Position numbers and translations under genes: made by a program | The notes under the pieces: model-generated | The model's database searches: none | Told to the model about the DNA's origin: nothing | The model's input: the letters and a program-made list of their open reading frames with translations, nothing else | Assembly: GCA_022710975.1 (NCBI GenBank) | Contig: JAKLGA010000006.1 | Span: forward strand, 310,001 to 374,000 | Length of the DNA: 64,000 nucleotides | Source of the DNA: Myxococcota bacterium | Lineage (GTDB): Bacteria > Myxococcota > B64-G9 | Direction of reading: 5' to 3' | Shown: one piece after another, positions 24,046 through 33,787 of the stretch | Numbering within the stretch: position 1 is the first letter of the stretch | Layout: the number at the start of each line of letters is the position of its first letter

Positions 24046-24209
24046 GTCGATCCTCCAGCGCTGACCGATTCTAGCCCGCGCCGCCCCCGGGCTCCACACC
24101 CGCCCGGCCCCGGCGCCAGCGGTTGGACGGACCAGCCGCGCGCCGGGATCTGAGGCTTGCGGCCGGGGCGCGATCCATGCCAAGGATTCTCCCCGGAAGG
24201 AGGCCCGCC

Positions 24210-26141
24210 ATGGCCCCAGCGCGCGTCGGTTTGCCCACCCTGCTCGTCCTCCTCTCCGGCCTGGCCTGGGCCCCGCCCGCGCCCGCGGCCGACCGGGCGC
24301 GGCCTGCCGCGCGGCCCGCGCTCCCGCCGGAGCGGATCCCGTCCATCCACGAGCTCGAGCTGCGGCTGCACCAGGGCGAGTCCGCCCCGCCCTCCCGGGC
24401 CGTCGAGCCCGGGCCGCTGGCCCGCGGGCGCCCGCGCGCGGTCCAGCGGGTGGTGTACGGCTACTACCCCTACTGGGCCCACGATCTGGACAGCCTGCGC
24501 TGGACGGCCCTCACCCACCTGGCCTGGTTCTCGCTGGAGATGAACGCGAGCGGGGTGGTGACCGCCTGGCACGGCTGGCCGGACACCGCCACGGTGCAGG
24601 CGGCCCACGCGGCCGGCGTGCGCGTGGACCTGTGCTTCACCCTGTTCGACGCGGCCGGTATCCGCAGCGTGGTGAACTCCGCCGCCAACCGGGCCACGGC
24701 CGTGACGAGCATGCTCGACGAGCTGCAGGCCGGCGGGGCCGACGGCGTGTCGGTGGACTTCGAGGGCGTGCCCGCGGACGCCCGGGACGGCTTCGCCACG
24801 TTCATCTGCGAGCTGCGCCAGGGCATGGACGCCCGGGGGCTGACGGACGCCCAGATCAGCATCGCCGGGCCGGCGGTGGACTGGTCGGACGTGTTCGACC
24901 TCGGCGTCCTGCTGGACTGCGCCGACTACTACTTCATCATGGGCTACGACTACTTCTGGGGCGGCTCGACGCGCGCGGGACCGTCGGGCATCCTGCGCAC
25001 CACCGCCGACTGGCGGCCCTACGCCGGCTACTCGGAGCTGCGTAGCGTCGCCTACTACACCTCCATGGTGCCGGCCGCCCGGCGCGCCCAGATCTTGCTG
25101 GGCGTGCCCTACTACGGCCGGGAGTGGACCACCACCTCCGGGGACATGGCCGCCGCCACCATCGACAACGTGCGCTCCGTGACCTACGCGGCCGCCATGC
25201 AGGACCTGGCCGGCGGCCGCGAGAGGCTGTGGCACGCCGGCATCCGCGCGCCCTGGTACCGCTGGCAGGAGTCCGGCACCTGGCACGAGGTGTACCACGA
25301 GGACGAGGAGAGCCTGGCCGCCAAGTTCCAGCTGGTGAACGATCAGGATCTGGGGGGCGCCGGCATGTGGGCGCTGAACTACGACGTGGGCCACTCGGCC
25401 CTGTGGGACCTGCTCGAGCAGGCCTTCGGTCAGTCTCCGGCCGCGCCGCCAGGCCACCGGCTGAACCCGCTGCCCATCGGGGCCTTCCCCTTCCACGACG
25501 CGCGCGACACCAGCCAGGGGCCGTCCAACTACTTCAACCACTACAGCTGCAACCAGGAGCTGGCCGAGTGGGGCCGGGAGTGGGTCTACCAGCTCGACCT
25601 GTGCCAGCCCGGCCACCTGAGCGCCACGGTTCCGGACGAGCCCGCGGCCGATCCCGATCTGCACCTGCTGTCCGCGCCCGACCAGGACGCCTGCCTGGCC
25701 CGCGCCCACACGGCGCTGGAGGCGGACCTGCAACCCGGACGCTACTGGCTGGTGGTGGACACCTACGTGGACAACGCCGTCGAGCTGGAGGGCCCCTTCA
25801 CCCTGGACGTGGCCTTCACCCCGGACCCGGGCAGCCAGCCCTGCGAGCCGGGGCAGACCTGCCAGGAGGGGGTGTGCCAGGGGTCCGGGGAGGAGCCCGG
25901 CTCCGAGGAAGAGCCGGGTTTCGAGGAGGAGGGTCCCCAGGACCTCGAGGACGGCGGGCAGGTGGACGGCGAGGACGGCGAGGACGCAGCAGACGGGCCC
26001 GGGCACGACGACGGCGCGGAGGAGGACCGGGAGGCCGAGGGTGGCTGCGGCTGCGCCAGCCAGGCACCCGGCTCGGCCGGCCTGCTCCTGCTCCTCCTCC
26101 TGGCCTGGCTGCCGTCCGCCCGGAGGCGCCAGCGCGATTGA
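24210..26141 (+). CDS. Secreted GH18-type (chitinase-like) protein with MYXO-CTERM tail
   Basis: 643 residues. A signal peptide ends near APPAPAA (about 30). Residues about 85-410 form a GH18 TIM barrel: VYGYYPYWAHDLDSLRWTAL, the catalytic DxxDxE motif in DGVSVDFEGVP, MGYDYFWGG and GVPYYGREW, so the acid Glu is present. About 420-560 is a beta-rich region with a PPC-like look. Then an acidic Glu/Asp/Gly linker and the tail GCGCASQAPG + Leu-rich helix + RRRQR, a MYXO-CTERM sorting signal for cell-surface attachment. Chitin or peptidoglycan-type glycans are possible substrates. AAGGAGG six bases before the ATG. Confidence 0.9.
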   Translation: MAPARVGLPTLLVLLSGLAWAPPAPAADRARPAARPALPPERIPSIHELELRLHQGESAPPSRAVEPGPLARGRPRAVQRVVYGYYPYWAHDLDSLRWTALTHLAWFSLEMNASGVVTAWHGWPDTATVQAAHAAGVRVDLCFTLFDAAGIRSVVNSAANRATAVTSMLDELQAGGADGVSVDFEGVPADARDGFATFICELRQGMDARGLTDAQISIAGPAVDWSDVFDLGVLLDCADYYFIMGYDYFWGGSTRAGPSGILRTTADWRPYAGYSELRSVAYYTSMVPAARRAQILLGVPYYGREWTTTSGDMAAATIDNVRSVTYAAAMQDLAGGRERLWHAGIRAPWYRWQESGTWHEVYHEDEESLAAKFQLVNDQDLGGAGMWALNYDVGHSALWDLLEQAFGQSPAAPPGHRLNPLPIGAFPFHDARDTSQGPSNYFNHYSCNQELAEWGREWVYQLDLCQPGHLSATVPDEPAADPDLHLLSAPDQDACLARAHTALEADLQPGRYWLVVDTYVDNAVELEGPFTLDVAFTPDPGSQPCEPGQTCQEGVCQGSGEEPGSEEEPGFEEEGPQDLEDGGQVDGEDGEDAADGPGHDDGAEEDREAEGGCGCASQAPGSAGLLLLLLLAWLPSARRRQRD

Positions 26142-26210
26142 CGCCCTCCCGGCCCGTCTGGTATTCCTCACCATCTCCGAAGCCTCAGGCCTGTCGACCC
26201 TGGAGGGCGC

Positions 26211-27230
26211 ATGAAGGTTCTGCAAGAAGGCACAGGGAAGCTCCTCGGCTGGCACGACCCGGACGAGCAGCGCCTGTGGGTGCACGAGCACAAGACCCGC
26301 GAGCTGGTGGACAAGCGCTGCAGCGTGAGCGAGGCCGTCTCCCGCCTGATCCAGGACGGCGACTACGTGGCCTCGGGCGGCTTCGGACACGTGCGCGTGG
26401 GCATGGCGGTGCTGTACGAGATCATCCGGCAGAAGAAGCGCCACCTGAAGCTGGCCGGCAAGACCGCGGTGCACGACGCGGACGTGCTCATGTCCGCCGG
26501 CTGCGTGGACGAGGTCGAGGCCGCCTACACCTTCGGCCACGAGCTGCGCGGGCTGTCGCCCGGTTCGCGGCGCATGGTCCAGACCGGGCGGGTCAAGGTG
26601 GTGGCGGAGATCTCCAACGCCGGCTACCAGTGGCGTTTCCTGGCGGGCATGATGGGCCTGCCCTTCATCCCGGCGCGCAACCTGCTGGGCACCGACACGC
26701 TGCGCTACAGCTCGGCCAAGGTGATCGAGGATCCCTTCAGCGGCAAGCCCATCTGCCTGATCCCGGCCGCCTACCCTGACGCGGTCTTCATCCACGTGCA
26801 GCGCGCGGACAAGTACGGCAATTGCCAGATCGACGGCAGCGTGGTCGAGGACATCGAGCTGTCGCGCTGCGCCCGCCGGCTGATCGTGACGACCGAGAAG
26901 CTCGTGGACACCGACGAGATCCGCTCCCAGCCAGACCGCACGGCCATCCCCTACTTCGTCGTGGACGCGGTGTGCGAGGTGCCCTTCGGCTCCCACCCGT
27001 GCCAGATGCCGCAGGACTACTACTTCGACGAGGAGCACATCGCCGAGTGGCTGGCGCTGTCGAAGAGCGACCAGGGCGTCCAGGAGTACCTCGACAAGTA
27101 CGTCTTCTCGGTGAAGGACTTCGCCGGGTACCTGGACAAGGTGGGCGGCGCCGCCCTGCTGGAGAGGCTGCGCCGCATCGAGCGCTACGAGGAGCCCATG
27201 GTGGCTCCCTGGTGCACCGCCGAGCGCTGA
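26211..27230 (+). CDS. CoA-transferase alpha subunit (glutaconate CoA-transferase type)
   Basis: 339 residues. Family I CoA-transferase alpha subunit: GDYVASGGFGHVRVGMAVLYE near residue 50 and LPFIPARNLLGTDTLRYS about 155-172 match GctA-like subunits. Together with the next gene it would move CoA between acyl donors and acceptors in the cytoplasm. ATG at 26211 follows CTGGAGGGCGC. It begins a row of four same-direction genes for acyl-CoA metabolism (CoA-transferase A and B, patatin, acyl-CoA dehydrogenase); the dehydrogenase also has its own promoter. Substrate not deducible. Confidence 0.88.
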   Translation: MKVLQEGTGKLLGWHDPDEQRLWVHEHKTRELVDKRCSVSEAVSRLIQDGDYVASGGFGHVRVGMAVLYEIIRQKKRHLKLAGKTAVHDADVLMSAGCVDEVEAAYTFGHELRGLSPGSRRMVQTGRVKVVAEISNAGYQWRFLAGMMGLPFIPARNLLGTDTLRYSSAKVIEDPFSGKPICLIPAAYPDAVFIHVQRADKYGNCQIDGSVVEDIELSRCARRLIVTTEKLVDTDEIRSQPDRTAIPYFVVDAVCEVPFGSHPCQMPQDYYFDEEHIAEWLALSKSDQGVQEYLDKYVFSVKDFAGYLDKVGGAALLERLRRIERYEEPMVAPWCTAER

Positions 27231-27250
27231 AGCAGGAGGAGGGCACACCC

Positions 27251-28036
27251 ATGGGCTCCACCAGCCAAGACCCGCGCTACACGCCCACCGAGCTGCTGGC
27301 CTGCGTGGCCTCCGGCTTCCTGGAGGACGGCTGCTCGGTGTTCGTCGGCACCGGCCTGCCGCTGATCGCCACCATGCTGGCGCAGCGCACCCACGCCCCG
27401 GGCCTGCTCATCTTCTTCGAGGCCGGCTCCTTCGGCCCGCAGCTCAAGGCCCTGCCCATCTCGGTGGGCGACTCGCGTACGCTGCACCGGGCCATCTCGG
27501 CCTCCAGCATGCACGACCTGATGTCCATCTCCCAGGCCGGCTTCGTGGACTACGGTTTCCTGGGCGGGGCCCAGATGGACTCGCGTGGCAACATCAACAC
27601 CACGGTGATCGGCGACCACGCCTTGCCCAAGGCGCGCCTGCCCGGCTCCGGCGGCGCCAACGACGTGGCCTCCTTCGCCCACCGCACGCTCATCATCATG
27701 CGCCAGTCGGAGCGCTCGTTCGTGGGCAAGCTCGACTTCCTCACCACCCCGGGCCACCTGGACGGCCCCGGCGGGCGGCAGCGGGCGGGCCTGCCGGTCG
27801 GGGACGGGCCCTACCGCGTGGTGACCCAGCTCGCGGTGTACGACTTCGACGAGGGCACCAAGCGCCTGCGGCTGCACTCGCTCCACCCCGGGGTGGACGT
27901 GGCCGCGGTACAGAAGAACTCGGGTTTCTCCATCCTCGTGCCCGAGCGGGTCGCGGTGAGCCCCGCGCCCACGGCGGAGCAGCTCCGGCTGCTGCGCGAG
28001 GTGATCGACCCGGCCGGCATCGTGATCGGCAAGTAG
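27251..28036 (+). CDS. CoA-transferase beta subunit (glutaconate CoA-transferase type)
   Basis: 261 residues. Beta subunit partner: SVFVGTGLPLIATMLAQRTH and LLIFFEAGSFGPQ, where the Glu of the ExG motif is the residue that forms the glutamyl-CoA thioester intermediate; PGSGGANDVASFAHR is also typical. Starts 20 bp after the alpha subunit with AGGAGG upstream, so the pair is clearly one operon. Confidence 0.9.
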   Translation: MGSTSQDPRYTPTELLACVASGFLEDGCSVFVGTGLPLIATMLAQRTHAPGLLIFFEAGSFGPQLKALPISVGDSRTLHRAISASSMHDLMSISQAGFVDYGFLGGAQMDSRGNINTTVIGDHALPKARLPGSGGANDVASFAHRTLIIMRQSERSFVGKLDFLTTPGHLDGPGGRQRAGLPVGDGPYRVVTQLAVYDFDEGTKRLRLHSLHPGVDVAAVQKNSGFSILVPERVAVSPAPTAEQLRLLREVIDPAGIVIGK

Positions 28037-28039
28037 CCC

Positions 28040-28807
28040 ATGCCTCCCTCCGCGCCCAGCCTGCGCGCCTGGCTGGATCAGGGTCCCTTCGGGCTGGCCC
28101 TGTCCTCCGGCTTCTTCGGGTTCTTCGCCCACGCCGGCCTGGCGGTCGCGCTCGAGCGGCGCGGGCTCGCCCCCGTGCTCGTCTCGGGCTCCAGCGCCGG
28201 CGCCCTGGTGGGCGGGCTGTGGGCCGCCGGGCTGTCCGCGGAGCGCATCCGCGACCGCCTGCTGTCCCTGCGCCGGGAGGACTTCTGGGATCCCGCGCCA
28301 GGGCTCGGCCTGCTCGCGGGCCGCCGCTTCGAGGCGCTGCTCGCGGAGCTCCTGCCGGTCGAGCGCTTCGAGGACTGCCGCTGGAGGCTCGCGGTCTCGG
28401 CCTTCGACGCCCTGGCGCTTCGCACGCGCGTGCTCGCGTCCGGGCCGCTCGTGCCGGCCGTGCGGGCCTCCTGCTCCCTGCCGCTGCTCTTCCAGCCCGT
28501 CTGGGACCACGCGCGTCCCCTGTGGGACGGCGGGGTGCTGGATCGGCCCGGGCTGGCGGGCATGCCCTGCGGGCAGCGCGTCCTGCACCACCACCTGGCC
28601 TCGCGCTCGCCCTGGAGGCGCAGGGCCAGCCCGGCGCTGCGGCCCCCCCGGCGCGAGGAGCTCGTCAGCCTGGTGATCCATGGCCTGCCGCGCTCGGGAC
28701 CGGGGCGGCTGCACGTCGGGCGGCAGGCCTTGCTGCTCGCCCAGGCGGCGGCGGCGAGGGCCCTGGACCTGCCGGTGCGCGATGGAGTGGTCGAGACCGG
28801 GGTCTGA
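28040..28807 (+). CDS. Patatin-like phospholipase
   Basis: 255 residues. The nucleophile elbow GSSAG (about 50-54, SGSSAGALVGGLW) and the catalytic Asp motif WDGGVLDRPG (about 172-181) make a complete Ser-Asp dyad. The oxyanion loop before the elbow is ALSSGFFGFFAHAGL, with a Gly-rich start. It would hydrolyse acyl chains from lipids. Only three bases separate it from the CoA-transferase beta stop, so it is in that operon and may supply fatty acids to the neighbouring CoA-dependent enzymes (inference). Confidence 0.87.
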   Translation: MPPSAPSLRAWLDQGPFGLALSSGFFGFFAHAGLAVALERRGLAPVLVSGSSAGALVGGLWAAGLSAERIRDRLLSLRREDFWDPAPGLGLLAGRRFEALLAELLPVERFEDCRWRLAVSAFDALALRTRVLASGPLVPAVRASCSLPLLFQPVWDHARPLWDGGVLDRPGLAGMPCGQRVLHHHLASRSPWRRRASPALRPPRREELVSLVIHGLPRSGPGRLHVGRQALLLAQAAAARALDLPVRDGVVETGV

Positions 28808-28838
28808 GCCCGCACCCGAAAAAAGTCGGCGGAAGGGG

Positions 28839-28869
28839 GTTGACTCCCGTGTCAACGCGTGCTTAGACT
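28839..28869 (+). promoter_or_regulatory. Promoter with inverted-repeat operator for acyl-CoA dehydrogenase
   Basis: -35 TTGACT (28840-28845), -10 TAGACT (28864-28869; spacer 18) or TTAGAC one base earlier. The perfect inverted repeat GTTGAC-N6-GTCAAC (28839-28844 / 28851-28856) covers the -35 box, the place for a repressor such as a TetR- or GntR-type fatty-acid regulator (regulator not identified). Confidence 0.6.
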
Positions 28870-28922
28870 CATTGCGTCATTGCCCAACTCCGAGTGGCCA
28901 CGGCCCTCGCAAGGAGGAGATC

Positions 28923-30770
<1,848 letters not shown>

Positions 30771-30819
30771 GCCGCTCCGCCGCCCTCCCGCGCTCCCGAT
30801 CCTCTGGCGTGCCCGCGTC

Positions 30820-31173
30820 TCAGCGGGGCTCGGGGAAGTCGTCGTCCAGGCTCTCGAGCAGCGGCAAGATCTCTTCCAGCAGGCCCTCGGCCCGGGCCTG
30901 GTCGAGGAAGCGCCGCACGCGGCGCTGGGCGTCCACCAGCCGGCGCCGCAGGCGCAGGATGATCTCGGCGCCTGCCGCGTTCACCTCGAGTTCGCTGACC
31001 AGGAGGCGCCACACGCGGACCTGCTCCAGCCCCTGCTGGTCGTAGAGGCGCTCGCGCCCGGGGCGCCGGATCGGCTCCAGCAGGTGGAGCTGCTCCAGCC
31101 GATCGATCACCTCCGGCTCGACGCCGAAGCGCCTGGCCAGGCTGCGCCGGGTGATGGTGAGGTGCTTGGGCAT
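30820..31173 (-). CDS. cbpM: MerR-like chaperone modulator CbpM
   Basis: 117 residues. The N-terminal part (TITRRSLARRFGVEPEVIDR... RRPGRERLYDQQGLEQVRVW) is a MerR-type winged helix-like fold, and the rest is helical (EIILRLRRRLVDAQRRVRRF). In E. coli CbpM has this form and binds the J-domain of CbpA to inhibit it. It lies 12 bp downstream of the CbpA-like DnaJ gene, the standard pairing, so it is more likely a CbpM than a DNA-binding regulator. Last gene of the Hsp20-DnaJ-CbpM unit. Confidence 0.82.
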   Translation of the reverse strand: MPKHLTITRRSLARRFGVEPEVIDRLEQLHLLEPIRRPGRERLYDQQGLEQVRVWRLLVSELEVNAAGAEIILRLRRRLVDAQRRVRRFLDQARAEGLLEEILPLLESLDDDFPEPR

Positions 31174-31185
31174 CTCCGACCGGCC

Positions 31186-32118
31186 TCACTCGTAGCGCGC
31201 CAGCTGCTCGACCAGGCTCCGACCCTGGTCGTCCAGGCGCCGCGGCACGTTCACGTTGACCCGCACCAGGAGGTCGCCCCGGCCGCCACCGCTGCGGGGC
31301 AGCCCCTTGCCGCGCAGGCGGAAGCGCTGGCCTCCCTGGGTGCCCGCCGGGACGCTGAGGTCCACGGCCCCGTCCAGCGTCTCGACCCGCAAATTGCCGC
31401 CCAGAGCGGCGACGCCGAAGGGCAGCGGCACCTCGGTCACCAGCAGCTCTCCCTCCCGCTGGAAGCGGGCGTCCGGCTCGTACGCCACCTCCAGCAGGAG
31501 ATCCCCGGGCGGGCCACCGGCCCGGCCAGGCGAGCCCTTACCGGCCAGGCGGATCTTCTGCCCCTCGCGCACGCCGGCCGGGATGCGCACGCTGAGGTTC
31601 TCGCTGCGGCCGTCCTCGCCCGTCAGCGTGAGGCGCCGCTCGGCGCCGTGCACCGCGTCCGTCAGGGAGATGGCCAGCCGGCTCAGGTGATCCTGACCGC
31701 GCCGCGGGCCGGCGCTGCGCCTGCGGCCCCCCGGCCCGCCCCCGAAGATCCCGCCCAGCAGGTCCTCCAGCGGTAGATCGCCGAAGGCCCCCTCCCCTTC
31801 TGCGCCCTCGAAGCGGATGCCCTCGAAGCCGGGGAACCCGTCGAAGGGCGCGCCCCCGCGCCGGCCCGCCCCCGGAGGCGGCGCGGACTTCAACCCGGCC
31901 TTCCAGGCCTCGTGGCCCACCTGATCGTAGACCTGGCGCTTGGCCTTGTCCGAGAGCACATCGTAGGCCTCGGACACCTCCTTGAATCGCTCCTCGGCGC
32001 CCTTGTCCCCGGGGTTGACGTCCGGGTGGTGCTTGCGCGCCAGCCGGCGGAAGGCCGTCTTGAGCTCCTTGTCGCTGGCCTCCCGCTTGACGCCCAGGAT
32101 GTCGTAGTAGGTCCGCAT
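31186..32118 (-). CDS. cbpA: DnaJ-class co-chaperone (CbpA type)
   Basis: 310 residues. J-domain at 1-70 with the HPD motif ([12 protein letters not shown]); Gly/Phe-rich linker (about 80-135); two C-terminal beta-barrel substrate domains with no zinc-finger CxxCxGxG repeats, so type II (CbpA) not DnaJ itself. [20 protein letters not shown] and [19 protein letters not shown] are the conserved turns. It delivers clients to DnaK. Sits 17 bp downstream of hsp20. Confidence 0.93.
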   Translation of the reverse strand: MRTYYDILGVKREASDKELKTAFRRLARKHHPDVNPGDKGAEERFKEVSEAYDVLSDKAKRQVYDQVGHEAWKAGLKSAPPPGAGRRGGAPFDGFPGFEGIRFEGAEGEGAFGDLPLEDLLGGIFGGGPGGRRRSAGPRRGQDHLSRLAISLTDAVHGAERRLTLTGEDGRSENLSVRIPAGVREGQKIRLAGKGSPGRAGGPPGDLLLEVAYEPDARFQREGELLVTEVPLPFGVAALGGNLRVETLDGAVDLSVPAGTQGGQRFRLRGKGLPRSGGGRGDLLVRVNVNVPRRLDDQGRSLVEQLARYE

Positions 32119-32135
32119 GCTCGCGCGCGCTGTGG

Positions 32136-32588
32136 CTAGCGCTCGCCCTCCCCGTCGCCCACCGGAATGGTGCGCCCGCCGGGCTTGCGCACCGGCAGGC
32201 GCACGGTCAGCACGCCCGCCTCGCAGCGGGCGGCGATGGCGTCCACGTCCACCGGCGTGTCCACGCGTACCAGGCGCTCGAAGGGCCCGCGCTGGCGCTC
32301 GATGCGGTGGTAGCTACGCGCGCCGTCGCCCGCCGTGGGGCGCTCGCCGCGGATGGCCAGCACCTGATCGTGGTACTCCACCGCGATGGAGCTCTCGTCC
32401 ACGCCGGGGATCTCTGCCTGCACCACGATGTGCGTGTCGTCCTCGAACACGTCCACGGGCGGCGCCCAGGACGGCCGCGGGACGCTGCCCCCGAGGAAGG
32501 CCTGGGAGAGCTGCCGCTCGAACAACTCGTCGAAACGGTTTCTGAGGCTGATCAGCTCGCGGAACGGGTCCCACTCGTCGAATGGCAT
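32136..32588 (-). CDS. Hsp20 / alpha-crystallin small heat-shock protein
   Basis: 150 residues. N-terminal helical part ([20 protein letters not shown]) and an alpha-crystallin domain (about 45-140: [41 protein letters not shown] with the GVL motif of the family). ATP-independent holdase that keeps unfolded proteins soluble for the DnaK system; the IxI-type tail is short. First gene of the unit with DnaJ and CbpM. No CIRCE element was seen; the promoter looks like sigma70. Confidence 0.93.
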   Translation of the reverse strand: MPFDEWDPFRELISLRNRFDELFERQLSQAFLGGSVPRPSWAPPVDVFEDDTHIVVQAEIPGVDESSIAVEYHDQVLAIRGERPTAGDGARSYHRIERQRGPFERLVRVDTPVDVDAIAARCEAGVLTVRLPVRKPGGRTIPVGDGEGER

Positions 32589-32612
32589 GTGTTCGCTCCC
32601 GACCTGGCCAGG

Positions 32613-32641
32613 AATCTAAGGTCGTCCGCCGCGCCTGTCAA
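32613..32641 (-). promoter_or_regulatory. Sigma70-type promoter of hsp20-dnaJ-cbpM
   Basis: Minus strand -35 TTGACA (32636-32641), 17-bp spacer, -10 TAGATT (32613-32618), 25 bp before the hsp20 ATG. No sigma32-type CTTGAAA box was found there. Confidence 0.65.
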
Positions 32642-32658
32642 TCGGCTCCGCCCGCGGC

Positions 32659-33753
32659 TCAGCGGGCCCTGGGGAAGCGCGCCAGGAGGCCGCGGCACAG
32701 CGCCTTCTCCTCGGGCTCGCCCTGGCCGGCGAACTTGCGCAGGAAGGCCTCGACCTTGGTGTTCCTGGCGCCGCGCCGGGCCAGCTCCTCGAAGTACAGC
32801 CCCAGGACGGGGTCCTGGGACATGTCCTTGACCTGGGCGCGGACGGCGTTGGCGAAGCGGGTCGGGTTGAGCTCGCCCATCTCGAACACCGCCTTGCCGA
32901 ACAGCGCCCGCACCTCGGCCGGGGCGGTCGCGGCCGCCGCGGCTGCCTGGAAGAGCTTCTCGTTGGCCGGGGGCTCCTCGATCGAGCTCGCCAGGTTGCT
33001 CAGCTTGGTCACCATCTCCTCGAACAGCGCCGCGTCCGCGGCCCTGACCGCCTGCAGCCCGTCCGCCTGGGTGGGGAACTCGCGGATGAAGGTCTCGTCC
33101 AGGCCGTCCACCTTGGTGAGCGCCAGGCCCAGGCCCAGCCGCACCACGGGCTGGGAGACCTTGGCCCGCACCTTGACCAGGGTGCCGCGGGTCTCCTTCC
33201 GGGCCAGCCCCATGGCGGCCTTGAGCCGTTCGCCCAGCGGCAGGCGCTCGTCCACGATCGTGGCCTCCAGGTAGAGCAGCGAGGGCTCGGCCGGGAGGGC
33301 GGCCGCGGCGCGCCTGGGTCCGGCCGTCCAGTCTCCGCTGGCCGCCGCCAGGTCGTCGAAAGCGAGCTGGCCCGACTCCTCGGCCAGCGGGATTGCCGCC
33401 TCGCCGGCCTTGGACTCCAGCAGCAGCAGCAGCCCCTCGGGCGCCGCCTTGAGCGCCGTGATGCGGATGCTGTCCAGCAGCCCCGTCGACTTCATCTTCC
33501 TGGCCGCGGCGACGCGCTTGGCGAACTCCTCCGGCGCGGTGGCGGCCAGCATGGGGCGGCTGAAGAAGCGCGCCAGGGCGAGCGGCTCCTTGGCGCTCTT
33601 CTCGTCGCCCAGCGCGGTCCGGTAGTCCTGCCACAGCGCCTGGGCGGCCTTGAGCTTGTCGGCCGGGGCGTCCGCCAGCTTGTCGAACTTGCCTCCGCTG
33701 CAGCCGGCGCACAGGAGCAGGCCCAACCCCAGACTGATCGTAGAACGCAGCAT
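32659..33753 (-). CDS. Lipoprotein of unknown function
   Basis: 364 residues. Lipoprotein signal MLRSTISLGLGLLLCAGCSG, Cys at about 18. The mature part is mostly helical and Ala/Leu/Glu-rich, with no other Cys except one near the end, and looks like a HEAT/TPR-type array, but no family was recognised. GGGAGG lies before the ATG. It lies 34 bp downstream of the RND exporter gene, same strand, so it may be an accessory part of that system. Confidence 0.72.
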   Translation of the reverse strand: MLRSTISLGLGLLLCAGCSGGKFDKLADAPADKLKAAQALWQDYRTALGDEKSAKEPLALARFFSRPMLAATAPEEFAKRVAAARKMKSTGLLDSIRITALKAAPEGLLLLLESKAGEAAIPLAEESGQLAFDDLAAASGDWTAGPRRAAAALPAEPSLLYLEATIVDERLPLGERLKAAMGLARKETRGTLVKVRAKVSQPVVRLGLGLALTKVDGLDETFIREFPTQADGLQAVRAADAALFEEMVTKLSNLASSIEEPPANEKLFQAAAAAATAPAEVRALFGKAVFEMGELNPTRFANAVRAQVKDMSQDPVLGLYFEELARRGARNTKVEAFLRKFAGQGEPEEKALCRGLLARFPRAR

Positions 33754-33787
33754 GAGTCTCCCTCCCGCGGTTCGAGGAACGGGCAGA

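Noticed and set aside
24015-27248. Long open frame (about 1077 codons) on the minus strand opposite GH18 and CoA-transferase
   Set aside because: Spans two unrelated real genes on the opposite strand and has no recognisable motif; typical high-G+C antisense frame.
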